A stretch of DNA of 64,000 bases from Paenibacillus peoriae KCTC 3763 (GTDB lineage Bacteria > Bacillota > Bacilli > Paenibacillales > Paenibacillaceae): assembly GCF_000236805.1 (NCBI RefSeq), contig NZ_AGFX01000011.1, positions 124,001 through 188,000 of the forward strand, in the 5' to 3' direction. The notes under the pieces were generated by a model that was not told the origin of the DNA, searched no databases, and worked only from the letters and a program-made list of their open reading frames with translations. The position numbers and the translations under genes were made by a program. Shown here piece after piece: positions 26,357 through 35,035 of this stretch. How positions within the stretch are numbered: the first letter of the stretch is position 1; the number at the start of each line of letters is the position of its first letter.

Positions 26357-26371
26357 TGATAATGATTATCG
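26357..26371. promoter_or_regulatory. Fur/PerR-type operator box
   Basis: TGATAATGATTATCG matches the 7-1-7 Fur-family consensus at 14 of 15 positions. It lies between the divergent fdh and moaA promoters, about 20 bases before the moaA-side -35 box and 25 bases upstream of the fdh -35 box. Confidence 0.6.
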
Positions 26372-26392
26372 TTTGAGAACAATGAAAAAGCA

Positions 26393-26421
26393 TTGACAAA
26401 CGTTCGAGGATTGCTAACAAT
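26393..26421 (+). promoter_or_regulatory. Probable promoter toward moaA
   Basis: A perfect TTGACA (26393-26398) is followed after 16-17 bases by TAACAAT (26415-26421). Transcription would start near 26428 and run into a terminator at 26565 before moaA. Confidence 0.5.
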
Positions 26422-26564
26422 AGAAATAGTAATCTACCGCAGAGCATTCGTGAATGGAGTGTACGTGGGGAATCGCGTACATTCTATTTGTCGCAGCGCT
26501 TGTTAGTTTGATTTTTCTATATCACATGATGTAAGGATTTGTGAAATCCTGATGTAGATAAATT

Positions 26565-26628
26565 AACCGGCATTTAGCAGATTCTTCGATTTCCAAAAGC
26601 GAAGAAGTTGTTGCGATGCCGGTTTTTT
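26565..26628 (+). terminator. Leader terminator upstream of moaA
   Basis: AACCGGCAT (26565-26573) pairs with ATGCCGGTT (26616-26624), with an inner TTCTTCG/CGAAGAA stem, followed by TTTTTT. It sits about 105 bases before moaA, so the leader could be attenuated, or a short RNA of about 200 bases is made. Upstream, the segment 26430-26564 contains another hairpin around GTACG and CGTAC. Confidence 0.7.
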
Positions 26629-26733
26629 GGCTATTAAGCTGAAATCAAGGTGCTTGATCGCTGTTGCCCAAATTTCTGGAATGAAGGCATCCGTTGTAGA
26701 AGTCTATAACGATGGCAGATTGAGGTGAACGTA

Positions 26734-27747
26734 ATGACCAACCGCACCGACGATCAATGGAATCGTCCGTTACGGGACTTGAGAATATCCGTTATAGATA
26801 GATGTAATTTTCGGTGCCGGTATTGTATGCCGGAAGAAATCTTTGGGCATGACTATCCGTTTTTGCCAAAAGAAAAAATATTGACCTTTGAGGAAATTAC
26901 ACGCCTTTCCCGTATTTTTGTCTCGCTTGGCGTCACGAAGCTGCGTATTACTGGCGGTGAGCCTTTGCTGAGAAAGAACTTATCCTCACTCATCCATTCG
27001 TTAAACCAACTCGAAGGAGTCGAAGATATTGCAATGACGACGAACGGCGTATTTTTGCCTAAATATGCTGCGGAACTTCGAGAAGCAGGACTGGAGAGAG
27101 TAACGGTTAGTTTGGATTCGCTTGATGATGAGCGGTTCCGCCAAATGAACGGTGGAAAAAGCAGCGTAAAGGCCGTGCTGGATGGTATTGATGCTGCGGC
27201 TCAGGCGGGGATGCAGGTGAAAATAAACATGGTCGTGCAAAAGGGCTTCAACGATCAGGATATTGTGCCTATGGCTGACTATTTTCAGAAGAAAGAGCAT
27301 ATTTTGCGTTTTGTTGAATTTATGGACGTAGGCAACACAAACGGCTGGAAATTGGATCAGGTCGTTTCCAAGCAGCAAATCCTCCATACCATTCATGAGC
27401 AAATGCCCTTGGAGCCTGTTCCGCCCCAGTACACTGGTGAGGTGGCGACGCGTTACAGGTATCGGGACAGAGAGGGGGAGATCGGCATTATTTCGTCTGT
27501 TACGGATGCCTTCTGCTCCACATGTACACGAGCGAGAATTTCTGCTGAAGGCTCCTTGTACACGTGTCTGTTTGCCTCTCAAGGGTATGAGCTTCGGACG
27601 ATGCTGCGCTCCGAACAGTCCGATGATGAGATTAGGGCTTACATCGAGCGTGTTTGGAGAGGGCGTACCGACCGCTATTCTGAGGAACGGCTGACCCATA
27701 CGCAGCGAACATTGTCCAAAATTGAAATGTCACACATTGGCGGGTAA
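26734..27747 (+). CDS. moaA: GTP 3',8-cyclase MoaA
   Basis: This 337-residue radical-SAM enzyme performs the first step of molybdenum cofactor synthesis, converting GTP to 3',8-cyclo-GTP. The N-terminal cluster motif is [10 protein letters not shown], the SAM-binding region is [10 protein letters not shown], and the C-terminal second [4Fe-4S] cluster uses [19 protein letters not shown]. The C-terminal tail ends SHIGG, with the usual double Gly needed for catalysis. ATG 26734 was chosen over GTG 26725 because the GAGGTG site fits it. It is the first gene of the moa/fdhD group. Confidence 0.95.
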   Translation: MTNRTDDQWNRPLRDLRISVIDRCNFRCRYCMPEEIFGHDYPFLPKEKILTFEEITRLSRIFVSLGVTKLRITGGEPLLRKNLSSLIHSLNQLEGVEDIAMTTNGVFLPKYAAELREAGLERVTVSLDSLDDERFRQMNGGKSSVKAVLDGIDAAAQAGMQVKINMVVQKGFNDQDIVPMADYFQKKEHILRFVEFMDVGNTNGWKLDQVVSKQQILHTIHEQMPLEPVPPQYTGEVATRYRYRDREGEIGIISSVTDAFCSTCTRARISAEGSLYTCLFASQGYELRTMLRSEQSDDEIRAYIERVWRGRTDRYSEERLTHTQRTLSKIEMSHIGG

Positions 27748-27786
27748 CCGGAGAGCCAGCCTGCCAGAAACAAAGGAGTGGAGCAC

Positions 27787-28599
27787 ATGGAAAAGCCGGC
27801 TGAGGTACGGCGCGAGATTTTGCGTTGTTGCGACGGACAAGTCAAGCGTTTTGAAGACACTGTGGTGACGGAGCAACCGGTGACTATCAAAATCAATCAG
27901 CAGGAATTTGCTACCATGGTTTGTACACCGGAGTATGTGGAGGATATGGCGATAGGTTTTTTGGCCTCTGAAGGCGTCATTCAACGGTACGATGATATCG
28001 AAGATCTGTGGGTTCAGGAAAAAGAAGGCTTTGTTCATATCAAAACCCGCCGCATGAACGAGTTTTATCAAAATTTTCATTCCAAACGGTATATCACCTC
28101 CTGCTGCGGAAAAAGCAGACAGAGCTTCTATTTTGTGAATGATGCTAAAGTAGCCAAAAGAATGAATGACACTCATGTGATGCTGTCCTTTGACGACTGC
28201 TTCCGCCTGATGGATTTAATGCAAAGCTCGGCACATACGTTCCAGGAGACCGGCGGAGTTCATAATGCCGCACTATGTGACAAAAATGGGATTATCCTGT
28301 CGAGAATGGATATCGGCCGTCACAATGCACTGGATAAAATTTATGGATATTGCTTGAAAAATGATATTGTATTACACGACAAAATCATTGTATTCAGTGG
28401 GCGCATTTCGTCTGAAATCTTGTTGAAGGTCGCGAAGATTGGCTGTGAGGTCGTTTTGTCCAAGTCAGCTCCCACAGAGCTTGCGCTTGAATTGGCTGAG
28501 GATCTGGGGATTACTACAGTCGGTTTTATACGGAGTCATTCGTTAAATGTGTATACACATACTGAACGGATTGATGAATTGGTTGAATTTAAAATATAA
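27787..28599 (+). CDS. fdhD: Formate dehydrogenase sulfurtransferase FdhD
   Basis: This 270-residue protein transfers sulfur to the bis-MGD cofactor before insertion into formate dehydrogenase, matching the enzyme encoded divergently upstream. Recognisable segments are EQPVTIKINQQEFATMVCTPEYVEDMAIGFL, ITSCCGKSRQSFYF with the paired Cys of the active loop, GGVHNAALCD, DIGRHNALDKIYG, and VFSGRISSEILLKVAKIG. ATG 27787 follows AAAGGAG by eight bases; the GTG at 27778 overlaps that site. It lies 39 bases after moaA, probably co-transcribed. Confidence 0.93.
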   Translation: MEKPAEVRREILRCCDGQVKRFEDTVVTEQPVTIKINQQEFATMVCTPEYVEDMAIGFLASEGVIQRYDDIEDLWVQEKEGFVHIKTRRMNEFYQNFHSKRYITSCCGKSRQSFYFVNDAKVAKRMNDTHVMLSFDDCFRLMDLMQSSAHTFQETGGVHNAALCDKNGIILSRMDIGRHNALDKIYGYCLKNDIVLHDKIIVFSGRISSEILLKVAKIGCEVVLSKSAPTELALELAEDLGITTVGFIRSHSLNVYTHTERIDELVEFKI

Positions 28600-28631
28600 T
28601 ATAAGAATCCGCAATGTACACCAGTACAGTT

Positions 28632-28685
28632 AGCCAACATGGAATAAAATCTCTTTTCCGAGGTATTTGCTCATGTTGGTTTTTC
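28632..28685 (+). terminator. Intrinsic terminator between fdhD and moaD
   Basis: GCCAACATG (28633-28641) pairs with CATGTTGGT (28672-28680) and is followed by TTTTTC. It may partly separate moaA-fdhD from the moaD group. Confidence 0.65.
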
Positions 28686-28736
28686 TTGGTGTATCTATGG
28701 ACAGTCATTGTACCTGGAAAGGGGGGAGCATGTTAA

Positions 28737-28985
28737 ATGAAATATCATATTCAAGTATTTGCCGGCCTTGCTGAACATATGGGAGGGCCTATGATCACGG
28801 TGCCTACTGAACAGGAAGCGATGACCATTACTGAATTAAAAGGCTTGTTGTCTGAGCGTTTTCCTGAGGCAGCCGCCCAACTGCAAAGCGCTTTTGTTGC
28901 CAAAAATCAAGTTTACGCTGCTCCAGAAGAGCTAGTAAGTATACATGACGAGATTGCGATCATCCCTCCGGTTTCAGGAGGTTAG
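28737..28985 (+). CDS. moaD: Molybdopterin synthase sulfur carrier MoaD
   Basis: This 82-residue ubiquitin-fold protein is the small subunit of molybdopterin synthase. It ends in the required Gly-Gly (VSGG), which is adenylated and thiocarboxylated by the MoeB system encoded downstream. The family pattern MKYHIQVFAGLAEHMG and DEIAIIPPVSGG is clear. A GGAAAGGGGGG site precedes ATG 28737. A second MoaD-like domain lies fused to MoaE in the next gene. Confidence 0.92.
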   Translation: MKYHIQVFAGLAEHMGGPMITVPTEQEAMTITELKGLLSERFPEAAAQLQSAFVAKNQVYAAPEELVSIHDEIAIIPPVSGG

Positions 28986-29043
28986 ATTTTTCAGTGCAGG
29001 CTGGTTAAATTCGACAGATGAGGTACAAAGGGGTCAGATGCAT

Positions 29044-29748
29044 ATGCAGTACCGTATTCAACTATCCGCGGCGATGGCGGAGCAACTTGGTGACGTGATT
29101 ACAGTGGAGCTTTCACAGGAAATCGTGACGATCGCAGACATTCGAAAAAGACTACATGAGCAATATCCGGAAGTAGCTTCACAGCTCCAGGGCTCTTTTT
29201 TTACCCGCCATAAAAGGCTGGCTTCTCCTGACGAGCTTATTCTTCCATCTGATGCAATCGCTCTTCTTCAATCGGCACCCGGTATGGAAACGGTTATTTC
29301 AAAATGTGGGTTATTCGCTATCACATACGACCCGATTGATGCCGATGAGGTAGCCTCCAAGGTACAAGAACCTTCTCATGGAGCCTCGCTGACCTTTAGT
29401 GGAACGACTCGGGAATACACGCAGGGTCAGCGAACCGTGCTGCTTGAATATGAGGCGTATGTCCCAATGGCGATGAATACGATGAAGCAAATTGGTGACG
29501 AAATTGCAGAGCGTTGGCCATCTACACGCACTGCAATGACACATCGGCTTGGCACGGTGAGGATTGGAGAGACGAGTGTCGTGATTGCTGTTTCTGCTGC
29601 GCACCGCGATACATGCTACGAAGCCAGCCGCCATGCCATTGAACGGTTAAAGCAAATCGTGCCGATTTGGAAAAAGGAAGTGTGGGAGGACGGCTCAGAG
29701 TGGAAGGGACATCAGTTGGGTGGCTGGAACCCTCATAATGCCCAATAG
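29044..29748 (+). CDS. MoaD-MoaE fusion, molybdopterin synthase
   Basis: This 234-residue protein combines two domains. Residues 1-80 are MoaD-like (MQYRIQLSAAMAEQLG, close to the separate MoaD), and residues about 85-234 are MoaE, the catalytic large subunit (SGTTREYTQGQRTVLLEYEAY, HRLGTVRIGETSVVIAVSAAHR and IWKKEVWEDG with the conserved Lys). The MoaD part ends LLQSAPG instead of Gly-Gly and continues straight into MoaE, so it cannot carry sulfur; it probably mimics or occupies the MoaD site. ATG 29038 is an alternative start. Confidence 0.9.
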   Translation: MQYRIQLSAAMAEQLGDVITVELSQEIVTIADIRKRLHEQYPEVASQLQGSFFTRHKRLASPDELILPSDAIALLQSAPGMETVISKCGLFAITYDPIDADEVASKVQEPSHGASLTFSGTTREYTQGQRTVLLEYEAYVPMAMNTMKQIGDEIAERWPSTRTAMTHRLGTVRIGETSVVIAVSAAHRDTCYEASRHAIERLKQIVPIWKKEVWEDGSEWKGHQLGGWNPHNAQ

Positions 29749-29841
29749 CTTCCGAATGAGGGCGAGGCTATCTGGAATGTTAGCTTGTCTGATCAATTTG
29801 TCGCTATCAATGGATAAGAAGTATGGGGGCGTAAATCAACG

Positions 29842-30921
29842 ATGTCAGAAATAAGCAAGGACCAGACAACGGGTGTTGATGCACAAGCACATACACATGC
29901 GTCTCATGCCCGTTATTCCAGACAAGAATTATTCTCGAAAATTGGAACGACAGGTCAGCAAAATATCCGCAGTAAGCACGTCCTGATGGTGGGTGCCGGC
30001 GCACTGGGTACGGCCAATGCGGACATGCTGGTGCGAGCGGGCATCGGACGGCTGACGCTGGTAGACCGTGATTATGTAGATTGGAGCAATCTGCAACGCC
30101 AGCAGCTCTACGACGAAGCGGATGCCCGTAATCAGATGCCCAAGGCGGTGGCCGCCCAGAAACGATTGCAGCAAATCAATTCGGACGTGGACATCCGTGC
30201 GCTAGTCCGGGATGTATCGCTGGAGGAAATCGATGATATCGCGGCAGGGGTAGACCTCATGATAGATGCCACCGATAACTTCGATACACGTCTGCTGATG
30301 AACGATTACGCAGTCAAGCACCGAATTCCCTGGATTTATGGAGCGTGTGTGGGCAGCTATGGGACAACCTTTACCATCGTGCCGGGGCAGACACCGTGTC
30401 TGCATTGCCTGCTCGGAGCTGTACCGCTTGGTGGTGCCACCTGCGACACGGTCGGGGTGATTAGTCCGGTTGTACAGATGGTGGCGGCTTACCAAAGCGC
30501 CGAGGCATTGAAGCTGCTCACCGGGGATGATGCAGCTTTGCAGAACAGGCTGATTTCCTTCGATCTGTGGAACAATCAGCACCAGGCGATCCATGTAAGT
30601 GCCATGAAAAAAGCCGATTGCCCGACGTGTGGCGAGCATCCAGTGTATCCCTTTTTACAAGCGGAGCATCAGGCTAAAACGGCTGTCTTGTGCGGGCGCG
30701 ATACGGTTCAAATCCGCCCGGCGCTGGGTGCTGTACGTGATCTGAATGAAACGGCTCACCTGTTATCCCGTCAGGGGGGCAAGGTGGAGCATAATCCATA
30801 CTTGGTATCCGTCGTTATCGGGACGCATCGAATTGTTCTTTTTCAAGATGGACGCGTCTTAGTTCATGGCACGAAGGACATCGCCGAGGCGAGATCTATT
30901 TATCACAAATATTTGGGTTGA
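29842..30921 (+). CDS. moeB: MoaD-activating adenylyltransferase (MoeB/ThiF family)
   Basis: This 359-residue E1-like enzyme adenylates the C-terminal Gly of MoaD. The ATP-binding Rossmann motif is VLMVGAGALGTANADMLVRAG, followed by LVDRDYVDWSNLQRQ with the catalytic Arg/Gln set, and MIDATDNFDTR. Two zinc Cys pairs are visible (CLHCL and CPTCG). The C-terminal 100 residues are a degenerate MoeB-type tail without a clear rhodanese Cys motif. An N-terminal extension of about 23 residues is His/Ala-rich. Position after moaD and moaDE favours molybdenum cofactor over thiamin synthesis. Confidence 0.88.
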   Translation: MSEISKDQTTGVDAQAHTHASHARYSRQELFSKIGTTGQQNIRSKHVLMVGAGALGTANADMLVRAGIGRLTLVDRDYVDWSNLQRQQLYDEADARNQMPKAVAAQKRLQQINSDVDIRALVRDVSLEEIDDIAAGVDLMIDATDNFDTRLLMNDYAVKHRIPWIYGACVGSYGTTFTIVPGQTPCLHCLLGAVPLGGATCDTVGVISPVVQMVAAYQSAEALKLLTGDDAALQNRLISFDLWNNQHQAIHVSAMKKADCPTCGEHPVYPFLQAEHQAKTAVLCGRDTVQIRPALGAVRDLNETAHLLSRQGGKVEHNPYLVSVVIGTHRIVLFQDGRVLVHGTKDIAEARSIYHKYLG

Positions 30922-31024
30922 CCAAGTCCTGGAGCTGGGTAGCAGCCATCATTCTATTTTCTTTTATTATGCTTATGCTTTCGAATCGGCTGGTAAAGGA
31001 TTAGTCGGTTTGGAGTAAGATCAG

Positions 31025-31060
31025 ACGCAGTCTGCCGAAAAGGTGGGCTGCGTTTTATTT
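31025..31060 (+). terminator. Intrinsic terminator after the moa group
   Basis: ACGCAG (31025-31030) pairs with CTGCGT (31048-31053), followed by TTTTATTT. Its tail abuts the solo transposon-like end. Confidence 0.55.
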
Positions 31061-31350
31061 GTCTTGAGAAAATAAAGTCTTTGTGTCCAGGGTGTTCCGT
31101 CATGATCGCGAGGTTGAGGATTTCATACGGCAACACCGCCGTTCCTAGGGTATTTGCCAGCATAGGGCGGTAGCGGTCGGTATGGAGCATCAGATCACCG
31201 GCGGCCAGGGAAATCGCAGGTAGGCTGGCGCAGTGAGGAGATGCCGTGATTCGCCAATGTGTGCGAGGCGCTGTCGACGCTTGGCATTAGAGGCACCGGG
31301 AGTCTGCCGACGGTGGAGGCCGTCCTCCGTTTGCAAGCGGGACAGGCTTA
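31060..31350. repeat. Solo left-type transposon end with GC-rich remnant
   Basis: TGTCTTGAGAAAATAAAGTC at 31060 closely matches the left ends at 18382 and 22340 (GAGAAAATAAAGT is shared). The GC-rich bases after it read, on the minus strand, a protein-like frame (DLMLHTDRYRPMLANTLG, then VLPYEILNLAIMTEHPGH), apparently a fragment of a lost gene. No right end with ACA is visible before 31401. Confidence 0.4.
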
Positions 31351-31400
31351 GTGAGTTTATGGTATAATTTTCAAGACTAAACAAGGGGAGATGAGGAAGC

Positions 31401-32936
31401 ATGATGAAATTTGGGAAAATTTTTCTGGCGGGTTTAGCCATGGTTTTGGGGCTTGGTCTAATGGCCGGAAATGTACAGCCCCCCTCAGCCTCTGCGGCTG
31501 GTGCAGCATATTACGTGGCCACGAGCGGCAGCGACTCCAACGCCGGAACGAGCGACGCGCCGTGGAAGACGATTCAGTACGCGGCCGACGTGGCTCCAGC
31601 AGGCAGCACGGTTTATGTCCGGGGCGGCGTGTACAATCAGAAGCTGAAGATTACCCGCTCCGGCTCCGCTTCGCAGGGTCCCATTGTGTTCACCAACTAT
31701 GGGACGGAGACCGCTACCATTGACGGCACCGGACTTTCGGTCAGCGGGACCCAAGGGCTGATCGAACTGGCCGATGTCGATTACGTTACCGTTCAGGGGT
31801 TGGAAATCCGCAATTTTACGACTGCTTCCAAGAACGCGGTGCCTGTAGGTATTTATGTCCACGGATCGGGCGGCTTCATTAATCTGTCCAACAACAAAAT
31901 CCATGACATCAAAAACACGGTCACCCCGAGCGGCAAAGATCGGCTGGGCCGGGACGCCCACGGCATCGCTGTTTATGGCACGAAAGCTCCGGCTTCGATT
32001 CACGACCTTACGATCAGCGGCAATGAGCTGTACAATCTCGTGCTAGGGTCAAGTGAATCGCTCGTTTTAAACGGCAATGTGGATGGCTTTATGGTGACTG
32101 ACAACCTCATTCACAATAATGACAACATCGGGATTGATCTGATCGGCTTTGAGGGAACCGCGCCGAATACCACTTACGATCAGGCGCGAAACGGGTTGGT
32201 GAAGGGCAACCGGGTGTACAATAATTCTTCCAATAATAACCCATCTTACAAGAAAGACGACAACTCGGCTGGCGGCATTTATGTGGATGGCGGCAAGGAC
32301 AGCATTATCGAGCAGAACTACAGCTACAATAACGACATCGGCATCGAAATTGCCTCCGAGCATGCCGGCAAAGCCACCAGCAATATTACGGTCCGCAGCA
32401 ACGTGATATATAACAACCGGCTGACCGGCATCGCCTTGGGTGGTTACGATGATGAGCGCGGCTCAACGGTAAACTGCAAGATCGTGAACAATACGCTGTA
32501 CAAGAACGATACGTTTGACGGCGGAAGCGGCCAGCTTTTCGTTCAGTACGATACGCAAAACAACGTGATCAAGAACAATATTTTCGTAGCCAGCTCCACG
32601 GGTGTGTTGATCTACAATGAATACACCAAAAATTCCGGCAATGTTGTGGATTATAATTTGTATTTCGCTCCGGGCGGCAGCTCGGAAGCCAACTGGACAT
32701 GGAAAAATAAGGAATATACGGGTTTCTCCGCTTATAAAAAGGGGACCGGCAACGATGCACATTCTTTGTTTATCGACCCCAAATTTGTGAATGCTGCAGG
32801 AGGCGATTTCCATCTTCAGTCTTCGTCTCCGGCAATCGATGCCGGTGACACGGACCGTGCCATCATCGGAACGCTGGATATGGACGGGAAGCCTAGAGTA
32901 CAGGGAGCCGCTGTGAACATCGGCGCCTACGAGTAA
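31401..32936 (+). CDS. Secreted parallel beta-helix protein (polysaccharide lyase-like)
   Basis: This 511-residue protein has a signal peptide (residues 1-33, ending SASAAG), then YYVATSGSDSNAGTSDAPWKTIQ, the usual opening of secreted DUF1565/PL9-like beta-helix proteins. About ten right-handed beta-helix coils follow, rich in Asn (NNKIHDI, GNELYNL, DNLIHNN, GNRVYNNS, NNTLYKN, NNIFVAS). The tail SSSPAIDAGDTDRAIIGTLDMDGKPR is a choice-of-anchor type ending. Pectate-lyase activity is likely but the catalytic residues cannot be fixed. Noticeably GC-richer than neighbours and next to the solo transposon end. Confidence 0.8.
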   Translation: MMKFGKIFLAGLAMVLGLGLMAGNVQPPSASAAGAAYYVATSGSDSNAGTSDAPWKTIQYAADVAPAGSTVYVRGGVYNQKLKITRSGSASQGPIVFTNYGTETATIDGTGLSVSGTQGLIELADVDYVTVQGLEIRNFTTASKNAVPVGIYVHGSGGFINLSNNKIHDIKNTVTPSGKDRLGRDAHGIAVYGTKAPASIHDLTISGNELYNLVLGSSESLVLNGNVDGFMVTDNLIHNNDNIGIDLIGFEGTAPNTTYDQARNGLVKGNRVYNNSSNNNPSYKKDDNSAGGIYVDGGKDSIIEQNYSYNNDIGIEIASEHAGKATSNITVRSNVIYNNRLTGIALGGYDDERGSTVNCKIVNNTLYKNDTFDGGSGQLFVQYDTQNNVIKNNIFVASSTGVLIYNEYTKNSGNVVDYNLYFAPGGSSEANWTWKNKEYTGFSAYKKGTGNDAHSLFIDPKFVNAAGGDFHLQSSSPAIDAGDTDRAIIGTLDMDGKPRVQGAAVNIGAYE

Positions 32937-32954
32937 GCCTCATATTCAATGAAA

Positions 32955-33001
32955 AACAGTGCGTACCGATACTATGCGGTGCGCACTGTTTGTACGTTTT
33001 T
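32955..33001 (+). terminator. Intrinsic terminator of the beta-helix gene
   Basis: AACAGTGCG with ACCG pairs with CGGT and GCGCACTGTT (32977-32990), followed by a T-rich tail. Confidence 0.7.
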
Positions 33002-33077
33002 ACTATGTTGCTTGTATAGAATCAAAATATTCCGGATTACGTACCGTGATATTCTGACTGGAGTAGTTTTTTTATAG

Positions 33078-34280
33078 TTAGATATGAACTTGACTTTTAA
33101 ATTCGAAAATCTCATCAACAGCTTGTTGATACCCACCTGATTTTCGAAACGATTCCCTCATATTTGCAACAGCTTCCTTGAAAGATGAGTGGCTTAACAC
33201 ATGCTCTACAGCTTCACGTAGCTGATTTGCAGTCAAGCTTTGCATTTGTAATTTGATGCCTGCTCCGATATTGGCGACTTGCCCCGCAATGATCGGCTGA
33301 TCCGCGCTCTGTGGGATTACAATTAGCGGCACCCCGTAATAGAGACCTTCATGGGTGCTGTTCATCCCACCATGTGTAATAAATAATGTAGTGTTTTGCA
33401 GTACATCAGTTTGTGGAACATAATTTTTTACGATGAAGTTTTTAGGGATTTCCCCTAAATCAGAAATTTGAATTTTATTCCCAATAGACATAACAATCGT
33501 ATGATCCGTGTTCCCCAATGCCTCAAAACAAAGCTTATAGAAATCAATGGCTTGGTTAAAGACGGTACCCAGTGAAATATAAATTGGGTTCTTCCCCTTG
33601 ATTGCAGTAAAATCGAAGTTTTCTTGAGTTGTTCGTGAAGAGATGGATGGACCTACGAATTTATAAGTTTGGTCGAATGCTTCTCCATTAGGTTGAAACT
33701 CCTTTGTTGTATAAACGATTGTAAGTGGTGCAGGATTACAAAACACTTCGTAAGGAGAATGGATCTCCACATCATATTTTTCCTTCACCATTACCGTCAG
33801 ACTTTGAAATTTATCGCTTATAGGTTTAACCATTTCTGCAGGAACTTGTATAGAAAATTGCTCCAACATTTGATCGAATGATGCTTTTGTCTGCGCAAAA
33901 GAAGTACAAGAGTTAATTGCAGGAAGCTTAAGAATTTGAGCCAGTAAACGTCCACAACCAAACATGGAATCATGGATAATATAATCAAAATGTTCTCCTT
34001 TGATCTGTTCAAGAACACTTGGTATGACGATATCTGCCGTAAGTAAAAGACCGTTGATTCTTTCAAGTAAATAATCTCTTCCACCTGAGATAAAGGCTTG
34101 TATAAATTTCTGATCGTCAAATGTCCGCACTGAAGCTCCCGTCTTCTCAATACGCTCCCGAAAAGCTTCAATCGAAAAGTACACTACCTCTTCGCCACGC
34201 GAAATAAGCTCTTGCACAACTCCAAGCGTTGGATTGATATGTCCCTCTGCTCCACCATTAATAAATAAAACACGCGCCAT
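33078..34280 (-). CDS. MGT/YjiC-type UDP-glycosyltransferase (GT1)
   Basis: This 400-residue GT-B enzyme transfers a sugar from a UDP-sugar to a small acceptor; relatives glycosylate macrolides and flavonoids. The N-terminal acceptor domain opens RVLFINGGAEGHINPTLGVV with the catalytic His. The C-terminal donor domain contains ISLGTVFNQ and the signature FITHGGMNSTHEGLYYGVPLIVIPQSADQP. The start at 34280 (MARVLF) follows AAGGAG by eight bases. Acceptor unknown; a role in antibiotic inactivation or natural-product decoration is inference. Single gene. Confidence 0.88.
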   Translation of the reverse strand: MARVLFINGGAEGHINPTLGVVQELISRGEEVVYFSIEAFRERIEKTGASVRTFDDQKFIQAFISGGRDYLLERINGLLLTADIVIPSVLEQIKGEHFDYIIHDSMFGCGRLLAQILKLPAINSCTSFAQTKASFDQMLEQFSIQVPAEMVKPISDKFQSLTVMVKEKYDVEIHSPYEVFCNPAPLTIVYTTKEFQPNGEAFDQTYKFVGPSISSRTTQENFDFTAIKGKNPIYISLGTVFNQAIDFYKLCFEALGNTDHTIVMSIGNKIQISDLGEIPKNFIVKNYVPQTDVLQNTTLFITHGGMNSTHEGLYYGVPLIVIPQSADQPIIAGQVANIGAGIKLQMQSLTANQLREAVEHVLSHSSFKEAVANMRESFRKSGGYQQAVDEIFEFKSQVHI

Positions 34281-34666
34281 TTTTACCACTCCTTAGGCAT
34301 TCTGTTCTATGAAAAATCTCAAGACTCTAATCACCATATTATTCCTATATTCTGTCGGTTAGTTCAATAAAAAAGGACGCACTGCGCCTTCGCTTAAGCT
34401 ACGTCCCCCTCATGATATTACCATTTCCAATTATTAATTAGCACATACGCAATTAGCATGTAGTGCTTTAAAAAGATCTATAGCTTAATCATAGCACTCA
34501 GAAAACTCTATTATCCATCTACAGTCTTTTTTTATCAAAATGAAAAATAGGTAACAAAAGTATGTTCCAAAAATCACTTTCTCTTGCTCTCTGTTTTATA
34601 TGAAAGGAATCGGTTATGATGGAAATAGTAACAAGGATTTTAGTAGATTTAGGAGAGCGGTGCGTT
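34281..34666. other. Intergenic region without a supported gene
   Basis: The only structure noted is an imperfect hairpin at about 34370-34410 (GGACG with CGTCC), which on the minus strand is followed by T6 and could be a stray terminator. The last 20 bases carry the TAGGAGAG ribosome site of the next gene. Confidence 0.4.
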
Positions 34667-35014
34667 ATGAGGAAGGAAACGGGTTTTAACGAAATTATTC
34701 GAAAAGTACGAAAAGAGCTATTTGGGAAAGGCCCAGAACGCATACATACGACTTTTGTAGATAACATGGCCATCACGATGCTGTACGGTAATTTAACTCC
34801 ATCCGAAAGGTTTCTGGCGCAAGAGGCTTCCGGGAAAGAGATGGTGCATGCAGCCCGGACCAAGATGGTGCAAAAAATCTATCCCGCACAGTTCAATAAA
34901 GAACTGGAGGATTATATGGATTCCCGGCTGCTGTATCTCTTTTCAGATATTAAAGTGGAAGAGGATATCGCCATCTCCGTTTTTGTGTTTGAGGACAATA
35001 TAACAGCGAAATAG
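34667..35014 (+). CDS. DUF2294 (MpsC-like) domain protein
   Basis: This 115-residue soluble protein matches the DUF2294 pattern: EIIRKVRKELFGKGPERIHTTFVDN, ITMLYGNLTPSERFLA, then KMVQKIYP near the middle and a short beta strand at the end. Function in this family is poorly known; some members occur with small-ion transport systems. ATG 34667 follows TAGGAGAG; an in-frame ATG at 34616 lacks a site. It appears to stand alone. Confidence 0.75.
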   Translation: MRKETGFNEIIRKVRKELFGKGPERIHTTFVDNMAITMLYGNLTPSERFLAQEASGKEMVHAARTKMVQKIYPAQFNKELEDYMDSRLLYLFSDIKVEEDIAISVFVFEDNITAK

Positions 35015-35035
35015 GGCGAGGGTGAAGCTGATTTT

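Noticed and set aside
28945-29043. Upstream start of the MoaD-MoaE fusion inside moaD
   Set aside because: It overlaps moaD out of frame; the MoaD-like domain begins exactly at the ATG near 29044.
30954-31190. Minus-strand frame crossing the solo transposon end
   Set aside because: Not an intact gene; only a fragment inside the remnant, so it is described under the repeat.
31485-32003. Long minus-strand frame opposite the beta-helix gene
   Set aside because: GC-rich shadow; the plus frame has a signal peptide and beta-helix repeats.
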